Assembly (NCBI GenBank): GCA_955652585.1
Contig: CATPBF010000046.1
Location: 1-12,932, forward strand
Origin: Candidatus Dormiibacterota bacterium
GTDB taxonomy: Bacteria; Chloroflexota; Dormibacteria; Dormibacterales; Dormibacteraceae
Direction: 5' to 3'
Length of the DNA: 12,932 nt
Shown here: positions 6,129 to 12,826 of the stretch, piece by piece
How the letters are laid out: each line of letters opens with the position of its first letter
Position numbering within the stretch: position 1 is the stretch's first letter
Program-made: the position numbers and the translations under genes
The notes under the pieces: model-generated
Database searches by the model: none
Told to the model about the DNA's origin: nothing
Seen by the model: the letters and a program-made list of their open reading frames with translations, nothing else

Positions 6129-6419
6129 ATGCTGACCGCTGTGCTGCTCGTCAAATCGACGCGCGCCGGCCTGACGAGCCTCGGGCTTTTTTTTTTTTAT
6201 GTTACTGGGTTGTCCGAGTTCTACACGGTCACGGGCGAGTGGGACTTCGTCGCCATCGTGCGTGTGCGCGAGCACGAAGAGCTCGCCGACGTGGTCACAC
6301 AGCGACTGACCAAGCTCGACGGGATCGAGCGCACGCAGACGATGGTCGCGTTCCAGCAGTTCTCGGCCCACGACCTGGAGGCGATGTTCGGCCTGGGTCT
6401 CGAGGATCGACAGGCCTAG
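6129..6419 (+). CDS. Stand-alone Lrp/AsnC ligand-binding (RAM) domain protein, with an in-frame T12 run
   Basis: The 96 residues correspond to the ligand-sensing half of Lrp/AsnC regulators without a DNA-binding domain. The start MLTAVLLVKS and the core SEFYTVTGEWDFVAIVRVREHEELADVVTQRLTKLDGI are typical, as is the end SAHDLEAMFGLGL. Such proteins form rings and may bind amino acids or partner regulators. Residues 20-24 read LFFFY and are encoded by a run of 12 T (6187-6198) where relatives usually carry a polar or Ala-rich helix. Overall spacing between the flanking motifs is normal, so the frame is kept. This could be real divergence or a sequence error in a homopolymer. The stop TAG lies in a CTAG shared with the convergent DUF5519 gene. 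Confidence 0.78.
   Translation: MLTAVLLVKSTRAGLTSLGLFFFYVTGLSEFYTVTGEWDFVAIVRVREHEELADVVTQRLTKLDGIERTQTMVAFQQFSAHDLEAMFGLGLEDRQA
6176..6198 (+). terminator. Terminator-like hairpin plus T12 inside the AsnC-like gene
   Basis: GAGCC (6176-6180) can pair with GGCTT (6184-6188) around a TCG loop: four Watson-Crick pairs plus one G:T. It runs straight into 12 consecutive T (6187-6198). This has the shape of an intrinsic terminator but with a short stem, and it lies about 50 bases inside an open reading frame. It may stop part of the transcription coming from the DinB-like gene. Alternatively, it may be a chance or artefactual homopolymer. Confidence 0.35.
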
Positions 6420-6736
6420 ACCCGTTTGGCGGTCGCGTAGCGCTCGTACTGGAGGCGGAAGAGCTCGATCACGCTGTCGGCGTCTTTGGGGCCGGCCATC
6501 CAGCAGCTGACCCAACCTGTCTCGGGGAGGACGTGGTGGGGCTCGGCCTTTCCGGCGGCGATGACTTCGTCGTGAAGCTTGCGGGGAAGTGGCAAGTCCG
6601 CCAGACGGTCGCCGTGGACGTGGCCCATCTCTTTGCGGCCGTAGCGGTACTCGGTGCCCCCAAAGCGATGGGGTACGGCCTCCACTCCAGGCCACGAGAG
6701 AACCGCTTCTCGGATCAGCTCACCGGCGCCTTTCAT
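6416..6736 (-). CDS. DUF5519 ('luciferase domain') family protein
   Basis: A 106-residue protein that I recognise as the DUF5519/'luciferase-domain' family of small actinobacterial-type proteins. The basis is HRFGGTEYRYGRKEMGHVHGD (positions 23-43, given here as HRFGGTEYRYGR and KEMGHVHGD), followed by RLADLPLPRKLHDEVIAAG, EPHHVLPETGWVS and ELFRLQYERY. The family name is historical, and light emission should not be assumed; no reaction is established to my knowledge. Conserved His and Gly residues suggest a ligand- or metal-binding site, but that is inference. The ATG has no ribosome-binding site and has TACGCT six bases upstream. It is divergent from the HNH gene, and its stop shares CTAG with the AsnC-like gene. 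Confidence 0.8.
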   Translation of the reverse strand: MKGAGELIREAVLSWPGVEAVPHRFGGTEYRYGRKEMGHVHGDRLADLPLPRKLHDEVIAAGKAEPHHVLPETGWVSCWMAGPKDADSVIELFRLQYERYATAKRV

Positions 6737-6748
6737 GTTCGAAGCGTA
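6737..6748 (-). promoter_or_regulatory. Candidate leaderless promoter of the DUF5519 gene
   Basis: On the minus strand TACGCT (6748-6743) is followed by TCGAAC and then ATG 6736. The six-base distance puts the transcription start at the start codon. No good -35 hexamer is visible at 16-18 bases. Confidence 0.45.
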
Positions 6749-6767
6749 GCTGCCGTGTTAAGACCTC

Positions 6768-6804
6768 TTGACACTCGATTTTCGCTTGGTACGCTGTTGC
6801 GAAC
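6768..6804 (+). promoter_or_regulatory. Promoter of the DUF222/HNH gene
   Basis: A consensus -35 TTGACA (6768-6773), a 16-base spacer and TACGCT (6790-6795, a TAnnnT -10) lead to ATG 6805 nine bases later. The transcript would have a leader of only about 0-3 bases, and no Shine-Dalgarno sequence is present. This is the best-formed promoter in the window. Confidence 0.6.
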
Positions 6805-8001
6805 ATGCGTTCGGCCGCCGCCCAAGCCTTCATTTCCGACCTCGAAACCGAGGACGTCGAGTCGTTCACCGACACGGCTCTCGGCGACGACCTCACCGAG
6901 CTCCGGCGAACCATGGATCGCATCGAGTTCCAGTTCAGCCGGCGTCTCGACTTGTTCGCGCGCCGCCAGGGATTCGTGGCTTTCGGCTTCGTCACCCTCA
7001 TCTCGTGGCTGCGCCGCGCGTGCCGGCTCTCGCCCGGCGCCGCGTCTCAACATGCGGAGCTGGCGCGCAACCTTGCGTCATTGCCTGAGACCAGCACCGC
7101 GTTCGCAGCGGGAGAGATCGGATTCCACCACGCCGCGGTCATCGCCCACTCGGTGACGGAGGTCGGCGCGGAGGCAGTCGTGCGCCAGGAGGCGACGCTG
7201 CTCGAGGCCGCGTCCAAGCTGGACCCGAAGTTCCTGAGCTACGTCACCCGCCAGATCCGCCACTGCCAAGATCCCGATGGCACCCTCGCCGACGCCAACG
7301 AGAACCATGAGCGCCGCTACCTCCACCTGAGCCAGACTTTTGGTGGCTTGTTTGTGATCGACGGCCGCCTCGACGCGGAGGGCGGCGCGACCTTGCGAGC
7401 CGCGCTCAACGCGCTCGACGAGCCGTGGAAAGCCGACGACACTCGCAGCGGCAGCCAGCGTCGCGCAGACGCGCTGATCGAGCTCGCCCGCCAGCGCCTC
7501 GACGCCGGCAATCTACCGGAGGTCGGCGGTCAGAAGCCTCACCTCTCGGTCACCGCGCCCATATCCACACTGTTGAAGGACCCGGGATGTGCCGCGGGTG
7601 AGCTCGAGTGGTCGCAGCCCATCACCGCGGATACAGTTCGCCGCATCGCATGCGACTGCGCCATGACCAGAGTGCTGCTTGCACCAAACTCGGAGCCGAT
7701 CGACGTCGGTAGGTGCACTCGCACCGTTCCGCCCGCTTTGCGACGCGCGCTCGTCGTTCGCGACAAGCACTGCCGGTTCCCAGGCTGCGATCGTCCAGCC
7801 GATTGGTGCGATGGCCATCACCTGGTCCATTGGAGCGATGGCGGCGAAACTAACCTCGGCAATACCTGCCTTCTGTGTAGACGCCACCATCGCTTCGTCC
7901 ACGAGCTCGGCTGGCAGCTGAGATGGAGCGCGGGCGGCGAGATCATCGCGATCAAGCCGTGGTGGATGGGCAGTGCTAAATCTGCCCGCGAAGCCGCCTG
8001 A
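6805..8001 (+). CDS. DUF222 / HNH endonuclease-like protein (13E12 repeat family)
   Basis: A 398-residue protein with an N-terminal helical DUF222 domain (about 25-290) and a C-terminal HNH nuclease domain (about 318-366). The HNH motif is intact: zinc-type cysteines C323/C328 and C355/C358, catalytic-type H338-H339 in WCDGHHLVHW, N353 in NLGNTC, and H361-H362 in CRRHHRF. Proteins of this layout are the 13E12 repeat family, present in many copies in actinomycetes and relatives. They are often linked to repeats or mobile DNA, but their role is unsettled. No inverted or direct repeats of a mobile element were noticed around it. The start is supported by a consensus promoter. The last 26 bases overlap the convergent PHP gene. 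No frameshift is seen, so it looks intact. Confidence 0.88.
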   Translation: MRSAAAQAFISDLETEDVESFTDTALGDDLTELRRTMDRIEFQFSRRLDLFARRQGFVAFGFVTLISWLRRACRLSPGAASQHAELARNLASLPETSTAFAAGEIGFHHAAVIAHSVTEVGAEAVVRQEATLLEAASKLDPKFLSYVTRQIRHCQDPDGTLADANENHERRYLHLSQTFGGLFVIDGRLDAEGGATLRAALNALDEPWKADDTRSGSQRRADALIELARQRLDAGNLPEVGGQKPHLSVTAPISTLLKDPGCAAGELEWSQPITADTVRRIACDCAMTRVLLAPNSEPIDVGRCTRTVPPALRRALVVRDKHCRFPGCDRPADWCDGHHLVHWSDGGETNLGNTCLLCRRHHRFVHELGWQLRWSAGGEIIAIKPWWMGSAKSAREAA

Positions 8002-8701
8002 CCGGTAGGTCGACCAGCGACCGCCACTGCTGGCGCAAGGCCATGTCCATCGGCACGCTCGGCTTCGCCTTGGGACCGCGGCGCGGCGTGGTCTTGCGCT
8101 CGAGGATGGCGGTCCGGAAGTCGCCTTCGTAGGCGGTCACGACCTGGGCTATGTCGTGGCGTCCGAAGTGGCAGTCGCTAGAGCCGATCAGCGCCCCCAG
8201 CCGCTCGCGATTCGAGTCGACGAATGCATCGAGCTGCCGTCTCCGGCGCGCGCCCGCCGGAGCCGTGAAGAGGACCTCGATACCTTCCACCGCTTGCTTG
8301 TCGATGAGCCGGCGCAACATGTCCGGCTGGATCGAGGCGAAGTACGTGGGCATGAATGGATGGGGAATGACCACGAGCCCGCCCTGGTCGTGAATCGCTG
8401 CGACGGTATCGGCCACGGACATTGATCGCTTGATCGGCTTCTCGAGGAACCAGCCGAGGATGTGCGTCTGCGCCGGCCACGCGGTGGTCGTCTCCTGCCC
8501 CATGACGACCGCGAGCCCGGCGGCTTCGCCCCGCTCCTTGACCTCACGAGCAGCGGCCATCGTGTCGTGGTCTGTGATCGCGATCAAATCGAGACCCGCC
8601 TTCACGGCGGCGTCGACGAGCTGCGCCGGCGTCACCATGCCGTCCGACGCGAGCGTGTGGCAGTGAGGATCGGCTAGCGGCAAAGTCAGTCCTCGAACCA
8701 T
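7976..8701 (-). CDS. PHP-domain metal-dependent phosphoesterase
   Basis: A 241-residue stand-alone PHP-domain protein (polymerase and histidinol phosphatase fold), expected to bind two or three metals and hydrolyse a phosphoester. Metal ligands are visible: H13 and H15 with D20 in DPHCHTLASDG, H45 in AITDHDTM, E70, H80 in QTHILGWF, H114 in VIPHP, and D176/H178 in GSSDCH. The TDHDT signature is typical of the YciV/TrpH-like group, some of which act on nucleotides or RNA ends; the substrate here is not known. The ATG at 8701 overlaps the ftsY 3' end by 16 bases, so the gene is co-transcribed with smc-ftsY. No ribosome-binding site is evident. The 3' end overlaps the convergent HNH gene. Confidence 0.86.
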   Translation of the reverse strand: MVRGLTLPLADPHCHTLASDGMVTPAQLVDAAVKAGLDLIAITDHDTMAAAREVKERGEAAGLAVVMGQETTTAWPAQTHILGWFLEKPIKRSMSVADTVAAIHDQGGLVVIPHPFMPTYFASIQPDMLRRLIDKQAVEGIEVLFTAPAGARRRRQLDAFVDSNRERLGALIGSSDCHFGRHDIAQVVTAYEGDFRTAILERKTTPRRGPKAKPSVPMDMALRQQWRSLVDLPVRRLRGQI

Positions 8702-9567
8702 GAGCGCACGAATGCCTCGGGGTCGAACGGTTCCAGGTCTTCGATGCCCTCCCCCACTCCCGCCAGCTTGACCGGGACGTCGAGCTCGTTTTCGATCGCG
8801 ATCACAGCGCCGCCTTTGGCGCTCCCATCGAGCTTGGCCAGCACGAGCCCGGTCATCGGGATCGCCTTGTGGAACGCGCGGGCTTGCGCGAGACTCGACA
8901 ACCCGAGCACGGCGTCGAGCACCAGGAGCGACTCATAGCCGCCGCCTTCGAGCGCCTTGGTCGTGACACGTCCCACCTTCGCCAGCTCCTCCAGCAGGTT
9001 GCGCTGTGTCTGTAGCCGCCCGGCGGTATCGACGAGGATCACGTCATTCCCCCGGCTCCGCGCATGGCGCACGCCGTCGAACACGACGGCAGCCGGGTCC
9101 GCGCCCGGCTTCCCGGCGAACGACGCCGCCCCCGCGCGCTCGGCCCACGCCACCATCTGCTCGATACCCGCGGCGCGATACGTGTCCGCCGCCACCACGA
9201 GCGGATTCCGGCCCTGGGAGCGGAGGCGCCGTGCCAGCTTGCCGATCGTCGTCGTCTTGCCGGCCCCGTTGATGCCGTACAGAAGGATGCACGCGGGCGA
9301 GCCACTCAGATCCAGCTCGCGGGGCCGTTTCGACATCGCCGCTAGCGCAGCCTCGATCAGGGCCGACTCGGCTTCTTCGCGCGTGCGCGGCGCGCGTGCG
9401 CGCACGGCGGCCGCCAATCGAGCAGCCATCGCCGGTCCCATGTCGGCGGCGACCAACAGGTCCTCGAGCTCTCCGTAGTACCCGCCCGCGAGCGGCGGGC
9501 TGAGAGCGCGCAGGCCGGCGGTGAGAACTTTCCTCGTGCGGCCGCTGACGCGGCTCCAGACGCTCAC
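8686..9567 (-). CDS. ftsY: Signal recognition particle receptor FtsY
   Basis: FtsY is the membrane-side GTPase that docks with Ffh. The 293 residues contain the NG domain only, with no long acidic A region, as in many Gram-positive-type bacteria. The G domain shows P-loop GINGAGKTTT (98-107), DTYRAAGIEQ (128-137), DTAGR (180-184), LDGSAKGG (246-253) and GVGEGIEDLEPFDPEAFV near the C-terminus. Two conserved sites differ from consensus. The usual DATTGQNA reads DAVLGLSS (218-225), and the specificity motif TKLD reads AKLD (244-247). The GTG start lies 11 bases after smc, and no clear ribosome-binding site is seen. The gene order smc-ftsY is widely conserved. Identity is certain; whether the substitutions change GTPase behaviour is open. 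Confidence 0.96.
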   Translation of the reverse strand: MSVWSRVSGRTRKVLTAGLRALSPPLAGGYYGELEDLLVAADMGPAMAARLAAAVRARAPRTREEAESALIEAALAAMSKRPRELDLSGSPACILLYGINGAGKTTTIGKLARRLRSQGRNPLVVAADTYRAAGIEQMVAWAERAGAASFAGKPGADPAAVVFDGVRHARSRGNDVILVDTAGRLQTQRNLLEELAKVGRVTTKALEGGGYESLLVLDAVLGLSSLAQARAFHKAIPMTGLVLAKLDGSAKGGAVIAIENELDVPVKLAGVGEGIEDLEPFDPEAFVRSWFED

Positions 9568-9578
9568 GACCGCGTGGA

Positions 9579-12500
9579 TCAGCCGGCCTGGGCCGTGCTG
9601 TTCCTCTGGGGTCCCCGCGACGCAGTCGCGAGAGGCTCCTGCGCTATAGCCGGCTTTCGAATGTCTTCCAGGCGGACCGACACAATGTGGGAGGCGCCGC
9701 TCTCGTCGAGGTGGATGCCGTACAGGGTCGATGCGTGCGACATAGTCACGTGGTTGTGCGTGATGACTAGGAACTGCCGCTCGGCGCCCAGACGTGCCAC
9801 CATCTCTCCGAAACGGCCCACATTGGCATCGTCGAGGGCGGCGTCCACTTCGTCGAGGATCGTGAATGGACTCGGGTTGACCTCATCGAGGGCCAGCACC
9901 AGGGCGAGGGCAGCGAGAGACCGCTCGCCTGAGGACAGGAGCGTCACGTTCTGCAGTCGCTTGCGTGGCGGCTGAACGAGAATCTCCACCCCAGACCGCG
10001 GACCTTCGGCGCCGTCGGCATGACGCAAGGTGGCGCGACCCCCCGGGGCAAGCTGCGAAAAGTATTCGTGGAAGTTGGTCGCGACCGCGCCGAAGACCGC
10101 CTCGTAACGCGACTCCTCTTCTTCGCGCAGCTTGGCTATGAGCTGTTCCAGGTCGCCGCGGGCGGCCGTGATGTCGTCCAGCTGTGTGCGCAGAGTCTCG
10201 AACCGCTCCTCGAGCTCTCGGCACTCGGCTTCCGCGAGTGCGTTGGTGGGGCCGATCTCCTGCAAGCGCCGCTCCAGCGTCCGCATCTCCTTCTCGCGCG
10301 CCCTGCCGCCCGGAATCTCCTCTGGCGCAACTCCGTCCGGCATTCGCAATCGGATCTCCTCCATGCGCGCCGCGTGAAGCTCGGCCTCTCGCGTCATCAG
10401 CTCGAGGTTGCCCTCCAGGGTTCCCGCCTTGAGCCGGGCGTCGATGCGCGCTTCTTCCAATGCGACCAGGCGTCGAGCGCCCTCCGCCATCTCGGCTTCT
10501 TCGCCTGGTGCCTCGCGCTCGGCCTCGACGAGACGCTTCTTCGCGGCCTCGGACTCGGCGCCGAGGCGGGGCAGCACCTCAGCCGCAAGGGCGGCGCTCC
10601 CCTCGGCATCAGCCAGCCGGCGGCTCCGCTCTTCAGCCGCGCCGTCATGCCGGGCGAGGTCTTCCTCGACCGCGCCGAGCTGCCGTCGAAGATCCTCGCC
10701 GCGGTCGTGCCATCGCGCGCGTTCGAGCTCGGCCTGACGCGACGACGCCCTGTGCGCAGCCATCGCAGCGAGCTCGGCAGCCTTCGCGGCAGCCGCTTGC
10801 TGCGCCTCTGCAGCCAGGCGCTCGAGCTCGGGCACTTTGGCGGCTTCGATCCGCTCTGAATCGCGCGCCGCCTCTAGCAGCCGCTCCGACTCCTCGAGGC
10901 TCGTCGCCCCGGCGGCACGCTTCCGCAATTCGTCGAGCCCGGCCTCGGCCTCCTTGATCCGCTTCGCAGCCATGTCGGCTCCCGCGGCTGCCGGCTCCAG
11001 GGCTTCGATCTGCTCGTGCAGCCGGGCACGGCGCGCGTCGATCTCGACCCTCGGGTCGGCTCCGGCGCGGACCATTCCCGGTTCGCGATATACGCCCGCA
11101 ATGGTCACGTCGACGCCAACGACCACGTGCCCGAGGAGCCGGCGCGCAACGAGCTCGAAACCCTTGCGTATCCGAACGTGCTGGAACATCGATCCTGCCT
11201 TCGGCTCGGGCGTGGCCCCAAACGGGTAAAGCACCGTCAGCTGCGGCCCCCGGGTCTCCCCCGTGGTCGCGGCCGCCTCTGCGTCAGCGGCCACGAGCGC
11301 ATCCGCCAGAGGACCGAGCGTCGCCGATAGCGCGCGCTCGTACCCCGTCTCAGCTGTCACAACGTCACCGAGGCGCACGAGGCCGGGCGCCGTCACAGGG
11401 CGGAGCGATTCGAGGCCCTCGAGCTGGGAACGCAGCCGGGCGATCGAGACGGTGGCGGATTCGGCCGTCCGGGCCGTGGACCTCTCCGCAGCGAGCGCCG
11501 ATTCAGCATCGGGAATCCCCTTTGCTGCCTCCGCCCCAGCGCGCGATCGGCCGACCTGCTGCTCGAGGAACTCGCGCCTCGTGCGCAAGCCGGCGAGCGA
11601 CGACGTCGCGATGGCGACCGCTCTCAGCGCTTGCTCGGCCGTGCGCTGGGCCTGCTGCTCCTGTGCTGGATCCGCCGGCTCAACCGGTTGCGGAGTGGGC
11701 ACTGCCTCGAGCGCTTGCACGGCTTGCGCAAGCTCGCCCTTCAGCTGGTCGCGGAGCGCTTCGGCGACCCCGGCCTGCCTGCGGTGTTCGGCATCCTCAC
11801 GGCGCAGAGCGTCGGCGAACGCCGCGTGGCTCGCGGCCCGCTCCTTGGCGAGCTCGAGCGAGTGCTCGCCCGCGGCCAGCTCCAGGCGCAGGCGCCCCAA
11901 CGTGTTCTGACGGTCGAGCCGACGGTCTTGCGCAGCCTGCATCTCGACGCGCCATCCCGCGAACTCCGACTCTGCAGATTGGGCTTGCTCGCGCGCCTCG
12001 ATCAGGCGCCGTTCCAGCGACTGGGCTTGCGATGTTGCCCGCCGATACGCGTCGCGAGCTTCGCGCCACTCCTCCCAGACGATGCTTCCGCGCAGCAGCT
12101 CCAGCCGCGCTTGCGCTTCCGCCGCCTCCCGGGCGGACGCGGCCTGGACGCGCACCACCTCCAGGCGCGGTTCGATCTCCGACCGCAGGTCCTCGAGGCG
12201 GAGAAGGTTTTGTGCCAGCTCGGTGAGCCGTTGAGCGGCCTCCTGGCGCCGAGCCTTGACGCCGCGAACCTGCGCCGCCTCCTCCAGCAGCGCACGTCGT
12301 TCCGTGGGCGAGCAGACGACGATCGTCTCGATGTCGTGCTGGTCGATGATCGCGTACGAGTCGACGGTGAGACCGGTCGAGGCGAGGATGTGGATCAGGT
12401 CGCGGCGGCGCACCCGGGTCCCGTTGAGGAAGTAGTCGCTCTCGCCATCGCGCTCGACGCGTCGTTTGATCGCGACCTCGTGGTAATCCACGGGGAGACG

Positions 12501-12767
12501 GCCCGCGGTGTTGTCGAAGACGACGGTGACCTCGGCATACGCGGCCCGCGAGCGGCGCTCGCCTCCGGCGTAGATGACCTCTTCCATCTTTTTGCCTCGG
12601 AGGTCGCGCGCCTGGCCGGACCCGAGCACCCACTTGATGGAGTCGACGATGTTGGTCTTCCCGGAGCCGTTCGGCCCGACGATCGCCGTGACTCCGCCTT
12701 CGAATCGGATCTCGGTCGGCCGGGCGAAGGTCTTGAAGCCCAGCAGGCTCAGCGAGCGGAGGAACAA
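9579..12767 (-). CDS. smc: Chromosome partition protein SMC
   Basis: SMC forms the ring-shaped ATPase that compacts and separates chromosomes. The 1062 residues show an N-terminal head with Walker A GPNGSGKTN (31-39), a first coiled coil (about 175-455), a hinge (about 460-575, starting GLVRLGDVVTAETGYERAL), a second coiled coil (about 575-895), and a C-terminal head. The C-terminal head has signature LSSGERS (944-950), Walker B FTILDEVDAALDD (968-980) and VITHNHVTMSHA. It is shorter than the usual 1150-1200, through reduced arms and hinge. The signature reads LSSGE where LSGGE is usual. The start is TTG 12767, chosen for the family beginning (FLRSLSLLGFKTFA) and a GAGG five bases upstream. 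The gene is followed by ftsY and a PHP gene in one operon. Confidence 0.96.
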   Translation of the reverse strand: MFLRSLSLLGFKTFARPTEIRFEGGVTAIVGPNGSGKTNIVDSIKWVLGSGQARDLRGKKMEEVIYAGGERRSRAAYAEVTVVFDNTAGRLPVDYHEVAIKRRVERDGESDYFLNGTRVRRRDLIHILASTGLTVDSYAIIDQHDIETIVVCSPTERRALLEEAAQVRGVKARRQEAAQRLTELAQNLLRLEDLRSEIEPRLEVVRVQAASAREAAEAQARLELLRGSIVWEEWREARDAYRRATSQAQSLERRLIEAREQAQSAESEFAGWRVEMQAAQDRRLDRQNTLGRLRLELAAGEHSLELAKERAASHAAFADALRREDAEHRRQAGVAEALRDQLKGELAQAVQALEAVPTPQPVEPADPAQEQQAQRTAEQALRAVAIATSSLAGLRTRREFLEQQVGRSRAGAEAAKGIPDAESALAAERSTARTAESATVSIARLRSQLEGLESLRPVTAPGLVRLGDVVTAETGYERALSATLGPLADALVAADAEAAATTGETRGPQLTVLYPFGATPEPKAGSMFQHVRIRKGFELVARRLLGHVVVGVDVTIAGVYREPGMVRAGADPRVEIDARRARLHEQIEALEPAAAGADMAAKRIKEAEAGLDELRKRAAGATSLEESERLLEAARDSERIEAAKVPELERLAAEAQQAAAAKAAELAAMAAHRASSRQAELERARWHDRGEDLRRQLGAVEEDLARHDGAAEERSRRLADAEGSAALAAEVLPRLGAESEAAKKRLVEAEREAPGEEAEMAEGARRLVALEEARIDARLKAGTLEGNLELMTREAELHAARMEEIRLRMPDGVAPEEIPGGRAREKEMRTLERRLQEIGPTNALAEAECRELEERFETLRTQLDDITAARGDLEQLIAKLREEEESRYEAVFGAVATNFHEYFSQLAPGGRATLRHADGAEGPRSGVEILVQPPRKRLQNVTLLSSGERSLAALALVLALDEVNPSPFTILDEVDAALDDANVGRFGEMVARLGAERQFLVITHNHVTMSHASTLYGIHLDESGASHIVSVRLEDIRKPAIAQEPLATASRGPQRNSTAQAG

Positions 12768-12783
12768 GTTCGCCTCAAGGTAG
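12768..12783 (-). promoter_or_regulatory. smc start region: ribosome-binding site and possible close -10 box
   Basis: On the minus strand TACCTT (12783-12778) is followed by GAGGCGAAC and TTG 12767. GAGG, five bases from the start, can serve as ribosome-binding site. The block TAnnnT plus nine bases ending in GCGAAC is the same arrangement as in front of the HNH gene. A TATAGT box at 12818-12813 is the better -10 candidate for a transcript that would include the ribosome-binding site. Confidence 0.35.
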
Positions 12784-12802
12784 CAGATGTAGGGCCCATC
12801 TG
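12784..12802 (-). repeat. Small inverted repeat in the smc leader
   Basis: CAGATG (12784-12789) and CATCTG (12797-12802) are exact reverse complements around a seven-base loop. The repeat lies between the TATAGT box and the smc ribosome-binding site, so it would form a hairpin in a transcript from that box. Confidence 0.4.
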
Positions 12803-12807
12803 ACTCC

Positions 12808-12826
12808 AGGGCACTATATGTGCCCT
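12808..12826 (-). repeat. Inverted repeat between the upstream gene and smc, covering a TATAGT box
   Basis: AGGGCAC (12808-12814) and GTGCCCT (12820-12826) pair exactly around TATAT. The repeat overlaps the TAG stop of the upstream frame and contains TATAGT on the minus strand (12818-12813), one mismatch from the -10 consensus. It has no T-run, so it fits an operator over a promoter better than a terminator. Confidence 0.45.

Larger units (their letters stand above)
6734..6807. repeat. Mirror-symmetric divergent start region
   Basis: CATGTTCG (6734-6741) and CGAACATG (6800-6807) are exact reverse complements and contain the ATG codons of the two divergent genes. Further in, AGCGTA (6743-6748) and TACGCT (6790-6795) are also exact reverse complements and form the candidate -10 boxes. 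The two halves differ only in the gap between these blocks: one base on the left, four on the right. Confidence 0.6.

Noticed and set aside
6805..8001. DUF222/HNH gene as part of a complete insertion element
   Set aside because: I found no terminal inverted repeats, target duplications or transposase nearby. Only the family's known tendency to be repeated supports mobility.
5620..8001. A defence island or new multi-gene immune system
   Set aside because: The only nuclease-like gene is a common DUF222/HNH protein. The neighbours are unrelated singletons on different promoters and strands, with no sensor-effector pairing.
11631..12803. A 390-codon open frame on the plus strand opposite smc
   Set aside because: It mirrors the codon periodicity of smc coiled-coil and head sequence, has no family resemblance and lacks a convincing start signal.
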